DNA of 64,000 nt, taken from positions 10,478,001-10,542,000 of the forward strand of contig OZ316894.1 of NCBI GenBank assembly GCA_973895155.1, written 5' to 3'. Shown piece after piece: positions 58,087 to 64,000 of the stretch; the first letter of the stretch is position 1, and each line of letters starts with the position of its first letter. The notes below the pieces were generated by a model. It was given only the letters and a program-made list of their open reading frames with translations. It was not told the DNA's origin and did not search any database. This DNA comes from Marsupella aquatica (taxonomy: Eukaryota; Marchantiophyta). The position numbers and the translations under genes were made by a program.

Positions 58087-60401
58087 GTTTATGGGCACAA
58101 GTCACATGTTCCTGAGATTTTCCTTCCTCCAATGGTTCTTATATAAGAAAGAAACATGTGTGTCATACTTGCCTCCTGTCCTTGAAGTATATCCAAATTA
58201 GCTGATAGGTCACACTTTTATTCCTTTGCTTTTGTTTTCTATTCCTCTATTGTTGTAAGGGCCTCCTTGGCTTGTTGGACCTCTTTGGTAGTCTTGGGGC
58301 CTTTCCCTCCCTTTATTGGGTTTGCTTTATGCCCTTTAGTACCGTGATATATATTTTTTGTTACTCTAGCTGTTCGCAATCATGCAATATGGTGAGGGAA
58401 ATAATATTCCAAAGCAAAAGAGAAGCATGCACTTTGCTGTCCTATGGAGATTACTTTGGTTCATCTTACTACCAAGTCACCTACTCCATCATATTTGAAG
58501 GGTCCCTGTAGAGTTCAACTTATTTCCAGCCGTTCGCCAGTTGTGTTTTTGGTATGAGGCAATAGCGTGGTTGTGGTACTGTCTTGAGAGATTAATTTCT
58601 CTGTGGAAGGTAGGTGGTCCTAAGTGGAAGGAGGAGGGAAAGGAATGATGGTAAAGTGAGAGCTTGAGGTCTTAGTGGGGTCTTTCCCTTTCCCTGTTCC
58701 CACTATTTATTGGGTCTTTTTGTCTTTGGGATCCTCTCTCCCAGTTTGGAGCATTTGTCCTTTGGCACTGTGTTAACATGACGCAAACAAAATTGTTTCA
58801 ATACAACAGAGATTATTTCTATATCACTCTGGGGGGAGAGAGTATCCCAACTGCAAAGTGACCTAACAAAGGGAAAAAAATCAAAGGACGAACACCAGGG
58901 AAAACCTGAGGACGACCAAGGAGCAAAAAGGAAGTAAAGCCTTACCACACATTGAACTGCAAGGCCCGAGTAACTCAAGCAATAAATTGAAAAGCCTGTA
59001 AAGCTCAGGAGTAGCAGCATAAGAGGGTCCCCTTTCTAAATCTCATAATGACACTAAAATTAAGTTTGGCTAGCAAAAGAAGCCTTTCTGGTTCTAGTCA
59101 AAGTGTTAATTTCCTGTTTGTAATTCAATAAAACAATGATTGCCAATGATACAAAAGCTACTGTAGCGCTTTTGTATGATCTAAGGTTATTTTTTCCATC
59201 ATTCTTGTTTTCACTAATTTTTCATTTGAAAGGTAAAGTAGGTGATCAAGTGGTATGGTTCATACTTATTAAAAACTTTTCACTTACCCCTGTCGTTAGT
59301 CTATTGTCAAAATTGCACTCTAAGCACGGATAGACTGAGATAATGGCTCTGAGGCAATTCTGAACAATCCCGTTTAGAAGGAAGAATCAAACAAACTCCA
59401 ACAACGAAAAAGTAAAAGAGATTCAAAGCCCCAACTTTGGATCAAGGGGTTCAAAGCAGAGAAGTCTGGAGAGGCACCAATGGAAAGAATTGCAAAGGTA
59501 AAACCCCAAAAACCTAGAAGTAAGAAGAAGAAAAAACCCAGAGTTGCTTATCATCTCATCACTCCTAAATTGCTTTCTCATACGAACTGTTGCTTAATCT
59601 GTACTAGCCACTCCAGGCTTCCTATTCTTCTCCACCATCGTCACCTTTCTTACTAGAGGATAGAGCAAGTTTTTTTGTATGGACAGAGCGATATACCCTT
59701 GGAAAAGTTATATCTATTTGGATTCGTACTGCTTTGCTCAAAACCGCATGCAATGACTCGATTGCTGACTCAATTTCGACATGAACGATCGATATTTGTA
59801 AGTGCTTTAACGACACCGCAATTCACGAGGTGACTGAAATTTGAGGTTCACAACAATTCCTCGTGCATCATTGACATATGAGGGCACCTCGAAAACCGTA
59901 CAGTTACTGTGACTACCTCAGTGTACAAAAGCATACGTAGCAATTTTTTCCACAAGAAATATGGTTTAGCTTGCAGTACCATCCACTGCTTTTGATTTGC
60001 ATTCTCACTCTTATGTGAGTTGTAAAACATTCACGGCTCAGCAGAACGCGTGAGAATGTTTCTTCTCAGGAAAGATATCTAAATCCCTAAACGAGACTGT
60101 CGAAATTACCTACTACCTCCGGGAAAAGCGCCAGTCTGATGAGTGAAAAAAAAGGTACTGTCTACAAGACTCATCATTCAGAGTAGGTGATTGAGAAAAC
60201 GACTTTCTTTTCCAAAAACCGTTCCGTGATTAAGGATGATTTGCGAATCGCAGGTGCTAGGCTGGTGAGCAACACGAGCAAAGGTTTGTTAACTCAGCAC
60301 TAAAATATGTCTCAAATCTCTATAAGTTCTGTACAATTTGTATAGCTACGTTCGTCGTGATGGCCAAAATCAATTTCACCCTTGCTTCACTCTGATGTGT
60401 T
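58087..60401. other. Intergenic, no gene seen
   Basis: AT-rich. Open frames (for example minus strand 58703-59020) are Phe/Ser/Leu-rich without a domain. The last part lies downstream of the LEA stop codon and may include its 3' UTR. Confidence 0.35.
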
Positions 60402-61242
60402 TCAATCGGTCTTCAGACCCACTTTCTGAGCTACCTTCTCTGCGTCACGTTTGACTGCCTTGGCTGCCTCCACTCCTACCTCCTTCAGCCCGGTCGCAGT
60501 TTCAGACACCTTGCTAGGCATGTCTTTGAACATATCCTTCGCAGTATCTACATTCTTGGCCACCTGACCTGCTGCTTGATCTTTCGCTTCAGTTGCCTTT
60601 CCTCCTGCCTCGGCCGTCGTCTCCTTCACCTTTTCTTTCGCTTGATCTTTCATTGCGGTTGCCTTTTCTCCTGCCTCGGCCGTCGTCTCCTTCACCTTTT
60701 CTTTCGCTTCACCGACCTTGTGAGAACTTTCAGAAACCACATCCTCGGCGACTCCCTTGGTTTGCTCCTTTTGTTGTTTTATTTCGTTCGACTTCTTTTC
60801 ATAGCTATCATCCACACTTCCCCCTCCCTCATTGACCATCTTTCCACTTTCATAATCACGAGTCTCTTCATTGTCGGCCTTTGCCTGTTCTCGTCATTAG
60901 TAATCGAGAATCACAATCAGTCCGTTATCGGGTGTTAGCATCTTGATCATTGTCTAACGCAAACCTCTCGGCTGGGAAATTATGTGATTTTAAATACAAC
61001 CTCTTCTCCCCTAAGCTATCTCGGATGTACTATATGAAGAGACTCGGCACCTCAGAGAAGGAAACTTACGCAACAAATGAACTTATAGAACTAACCTGAG
61101 CGTCAGAGTGTAATCCCCGGCTAGGGAAGAGCCGTCCTTGCCAAGGAACCGCAAGTGCCTCAAGGCTGGTGCTACTGCCGTTGCCGATGCTCGGCCGCTG
61201 CAAGAGCGTCAGGAACTGCGCTGATATTCTCCGTGCAGCCAT
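60402..61242 (-). CDS. Group-3 LEA protein with a predicted mitochondrial presequence (two exons)
   Basis: Late-embryogenesis-abundant group-3 proteins protect membranes and enzymes during drying, here probably in the mitochondrial matrix. Exon 1 (61242-61096) encodes 49 residues typical of a mitochondrial presequence: MAARRISAQFLTLLQRPSI, Arg-, Ser- and Leu-rich with no acidic residue until near Glu28. Exon 2 (60884-60402) is joined in phase (CTCAG|GTTAG to GAACAG|GCA). A TTACTAATG branch-like site lies just before the acceptor. The total is 209 residues. The mature part is hydrophilic with 11-mer-type repeats, AKEKVKETTAEAGEKAT and AKEKVKETTAEAGGKATEAK, expected to fold as an amphipathic helix when dried. 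The internal ATG at 60839 would skip the presequence and give a cytosolic form. No lesions are seen. Confidence 0.9.
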
Positions 61243-61635
61243 TGTGAAACTTGCTCGATCACCCCGGTCTACAATGCTACAAATACTGAACAATACGGCA
61301 AAGCAAATATTGATCAAACTGGATTTGTGCTACTGGATCGAATATACGATACAAATTCTATCTTCGAACTGTCACAAGAGTTCAGCGTCAGGGCGGAAAC
61401 CTATTCCAAAGCGAGTGCAGGGAAACTCGTTCAATCAAAGCTCGACGTTAACGGAACGATCCTCGGTGAAATATCACAACTGCTCAGAACACACGGGCAA
61501 AAGCGAACCTGCAAGACGACCGAGAGCAGCACGAATTCGTCCAAGCGTTCGCAGGATTTACGCGTCAAAACGAAGAAACGCGACTCGCTATCGAACCACA
61601 GCTCGCAATTGTCTGTCAAACCTGCACGATAGAAT
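61243..61635. other. LEA upstream region
   Basis: Presumed 5' UTR and proximal promoter of the minus-strand LEA gene. A degenerate GCACGAATTCGTC motif near 61529 resembles the array further upstream. No clear TATA box was identified. Confidence 0.4.
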
Positions 61636-61980
61636 GTAGCACAAATTGGTCGAAGTGGGACACTGTTCAGAAACGAGAATTCAACTTCAAGACTGATTTC
61701 TCCTCCAATCTACTCGTTAGTTGGAGGAGAAATCAAGACCCGCCTGATTTAGTCAAGTAGCACGAATTCGTCGAAGTGAAACAGTTTTCAGAAACGAGAA
61801 TTCCACTTCAACACGGACTTCTGCTCCAATGTCCTAGAGACAGAGGAAAACCTACCTCACTCAATCAATCCAGTAGGACGAATTCGCCGAAGTGAAACAG
61901 TGCTCACACACGAGAATTCAACTCAAAGACGGATTTCTGCTCCAATTCACTCGAGAGTAAAACCTACCTCACTTAATAGT
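61636..61980. repeat. ~116-122-bp tandem repeat upstream of the LEA gene
   Basis: Three units start near 61636, 61758 and 61874. Each has TAG.ACGAATTCG(T/C)CGAAGTG, then ACGAGAATTC.ACT and GATTTCTGCTCCAAT-type blocks. Unit 1 also contains an inverted ATTTCTCCTCCAA / TTGGAGGAGAAAT pair. The array lies 0.4-0.75 kb upstream of the LEA start. Confidence 0.9.
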
Positions 61981-62340
61981 CAGAGCTCGCCGATGCTGAA
62001 GGACTTCTCCGGGGAAGTAATGCTCTGAGGTTGCGGTCGATCTGCGGCGTGCCATGGCAGGTAGTTGCATTGAAATTGGAATTGCATGCGAGGGGGCAGA
62101 GTGAGCTTCGTCAGGTGAGAGCAAGGCACGTACACTTGTTCTCATTTGACGGGGCCAGGCGATGCGCTTTGCAAGGTGGCAGCTCCTTGATGAGCCGCGT
62201 GGTGTTTGAGGGCACTCCACATTTCTACTCTTTCTTGGGCACCCGCCCCCTGCCCGCGGGCACGGAAACGCGGCCCCTCCATTCGAAAAGCTTCCGTGTT
62301 ACCTCTTTGACACCATTATGCTCAGGAGAGTTCCTGTAGT
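61981..62340. other. Intergenic between the LEA gene and the LINE
   Basis: GC-richer sequence with open frames on both strands but no domain. No gene recognised. Confidence 0.35.
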
Positions 62341-64000
62341 TTATATATATATATATTTATTTAAAATTAAACATTTATTCCGCGTGAACCCCACTGATGG
62401 GGGAACCAGCAGGCCCAAGGGCAATAGAAGCCAGAAAGGCCAAGAAGAACACATAAAGCCAACAAGCGAGTGTACCTGAGAGTCAAGAAAAAGTGTCACA
62501 CAATCCAAAGCTTACAGTCTTCTCAGGATCACCTACCAATCCCAGAGCAGTACCCTAATCAAAAACCTCCAACCGGGTTGCAGATTGCCCAGTCCATAAA
62601 ACGGGAGAGATCCCAACAATTACCAGCCCACAAACACTAGGCACCCCATCTCCATCTGTCAACAGAATCTACCAGCCCCAGAATCTACCAGCCCCACAGC
62701 CATCTAACAAGCCTATGTAGCAAATCTAATTCCCCTTTGTGAAATCAAACGAGCACTGATGTTCCCTACCAACTCCTTGGCACGGAGAGGTCGGGTGTGT
62801 TTCCTGCTTGGAGGAGAAGATCTCCCAGCCGCCAATAACATGTCATTTACCTCAGATAAAACCAGTGAAAGATCGAAGCTTCTTCTCTTCCTATGATCAA
62901 ATGTCTGCTCATTTCTGCCCAGCCATAACGTCCACAAGACCTGAAATAGAATATAGGCCTTCAGTGTGCTAACACAATCCCTCCCCACAGTGGAGTCCAA
63001 CAAGGGGAGAAGAGCCAAAATAGGCCAGTTGAACCATCCAGCTAGACAGTCCTGTGTTACCTGCCAGCAACGCCGAGCATGTCTGCACTCAAAAAAGATA
63101 TGAGGAATTGATTCCCAAGCATCATGACACAGCAGACATCGTCTGTTTCCTTTCCCAATTTTCAATGCCCGCACTCCAGAGAACAGACCCTGCGCAGTGA
63201 TCCTCCATATAAAGGTCTTGGCACGTGTAGAGATATCAAGTGTCCATAAATTGAGCCATAACTTACTCCATTCTCTCTCTGTCCTAGTACCTCCCCAGAT
63301 CCTATTGAGTCGATTCATCTCCGAACCTTTTGGCCTAAGCAATTGATAGATCCTCCTGTTATCAAGCCTAAACATTCTCAGCCTATCTTCATTGTCAATC
63401 CAACGCCATGCAGTAGGTCTAGTAAGTCCAGTATAAGCCCCAGCCAAACAAGTCCTAGCAGAAGAGATCACTCCAATCACCTCCATACAAACGGTTCTGA
63501 GTGCCTGATCAATTCCACGAATCCTGTCCAATCGTTCTGCCACCGAGATCCAACATCTCTTACTCCCTGACCATAGTGCATCAACTCTCTTAAGGCCAAT
63601 ACGGCCACAGACCTCAGCAACCGAGTTCAGACAGTCCTCCGGTAAAGATTGAAATCCTTCCAGACATTTGATCAGTTCAGAAAAACCCCAGTGCCCTGGG
63701 ATAGCTCCATCCCGAGGGCAGAAAACCAAGAATAACCTAAGTGGTTCCCAAGCCTTCCACAGACTCCCAGTATACCTCAATTTACCAAAATTTGCTGGTG
63801 AACAAAGTAAAATCCTATCTGTCATTGAATAGCCATTTCTTCTAATATTCTTATAATTTTTCCACTTAGCCAAACAAAGATTAGCCCCAAAAAGCAGGGC
63901 CCACTCTGTATTAGGGTGGTCCAAAGCTTTAGTAAACCACTGACACAACAATGCATCCGAATGGACCCGAAAGTCCTTGAAGCCTAAACCGCCCATCACC
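62341..64000 (-). mobile_element. Second L1-type LINE, 3' part only in window
   Basis: The 3' end on the minus strand is near 62341, with an AATAAA signal near 62380 and an AT-rich tail of TA repeats. The 5' part lies beyond the window. It is related to, but clearly distinct from, the LINE at 44106. Confidence 0.9.
62713..64000 (-). CDS. LINE ORF2 C-terminal part (zf-RVT), truncated by the window edge
   Basis: This is the C-terminal 428 codons of a LINE reverse-transcriptase polyprotein, open to the right edge with no lesion. It starts in the GGLGFKDFRVHSDALL segment after the RT core. It contains the zf-RVT region RAKTFIWRITAQGLFSGVRA, CLLCHDAWESIPHIFFEC and the ILFQVLWTLWLGRNEQTF motif common to plant LINEs. 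Colinearity with the LINE at 46117-48354 puts both in one clade. The intact frame suggests it is younger than the nested copy. Its catalytic RT box lies outside the window. Confidence 0.92.
   Translation of the reverse strand, partial: VMGGLGFKDFRVHSDALLCQWFTKALDHPNTEWALLFGANLCLAKWKNYKNIRRNGYSMTDRILLCSPANFGKLRYTGSLWKAWEPLRLFLVFCPRDGAIPGHWGFSELIKCLEGFQSLPEDCLNSVAEVCGRIGLKRVDALWSGSKRCWISVAERLDRIRGIDQALRTVCMEVIGVISSARTCLAGAYTGLTRPTAWRWIDNEDRLRMFRLDNRRIYQLLRPKGSEMNRLNRIWGGTRTEREWSKLWLNLWTLDISTRAKTFIWRITAQGLFSGVRALKIGKGNRRCLLCHDAWESIPHIFFECRHARRCWQVTQDCLAGWFNWPILALLPLLDSTVGRDCVSTLKAYILFQVLWTLWLGRNEQTFDHRKRRSFDLSLVLSEVNDMLLAAGRSSPPSRKHTRPLRAKELVGNISARLISQRGIRFAT

Noticed and set aside
61169-61639. 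156-codon plus-strand frame opposite LEA exon 1
   Set aside because: Antisense to the supported LEA exon and its promoter; no domain.

Overview
The window looks like nuclear DNA of a land plant. It holds a plant-specific AP2/ERF transcription factor, a group-3 LEA protein, a NIPA-type magnesium transporter with plant-style GT-AG introns, and plant Copia, CACTA and L1-type elements. My impression is a seed-free plant, perhaps a bryophyte, because genes are sparse and element families diverse. That placement is inference; nothing here proves it.

Three host genes can be supported, all on the minus strand: a two-exon ERF (388-3136), a NIPA8/9-like transporter of at least 11 exons (18197-23380), and a two-exon, probably mitochondrial LEA protein (60402-61242). 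The ERF and LEA reading frames join exactly across their introns. Ten of the transporter's exons join in phase, but its 3' part is incomplete. Between 3.6 and 18 kb I see no gene, only local tandem duplications and one foldback. From 24.7 to 30.6 kb lie local repeats, CTG-rich DNA, a short hAT-like MITE, and two solo LTRs.

The largest structure is a stack of nested transposons. A Copia LTR retrotransposon (30644-58086; two 345-bp LTRs, Met-tRNA primer site, polypurine tract) is split by a 20.8-kb CACTA element (34034-54869; matching terminal inverted repeats, ATT target duplication). The CACTA is itself split by an L1-type LINE (44106-48587; 13-bp target duplication). A 329-bp hAT-like MITE sits in the Copia gag. 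The Copia and LINE coding regions are broken, and so are the CACTA genes TNP2 and TnpA. A second LINE runs off the right edge.

The most unusual content is extra coding material in the CACTA, upstream of TNP2 and on the same strand. It comprises an uninterrupted 200-residue PHD protein resembling the PHD module of EDM2, a broken tandem-BRCT protein, and an F-box-like fragment. EDM2 is a plant regulator of transposon-linked heterochromatin and polyadenylation. A transposon carrying an EDM2-like reader is the best candidate here for an undescribed system, but the function is only a hypothesis.
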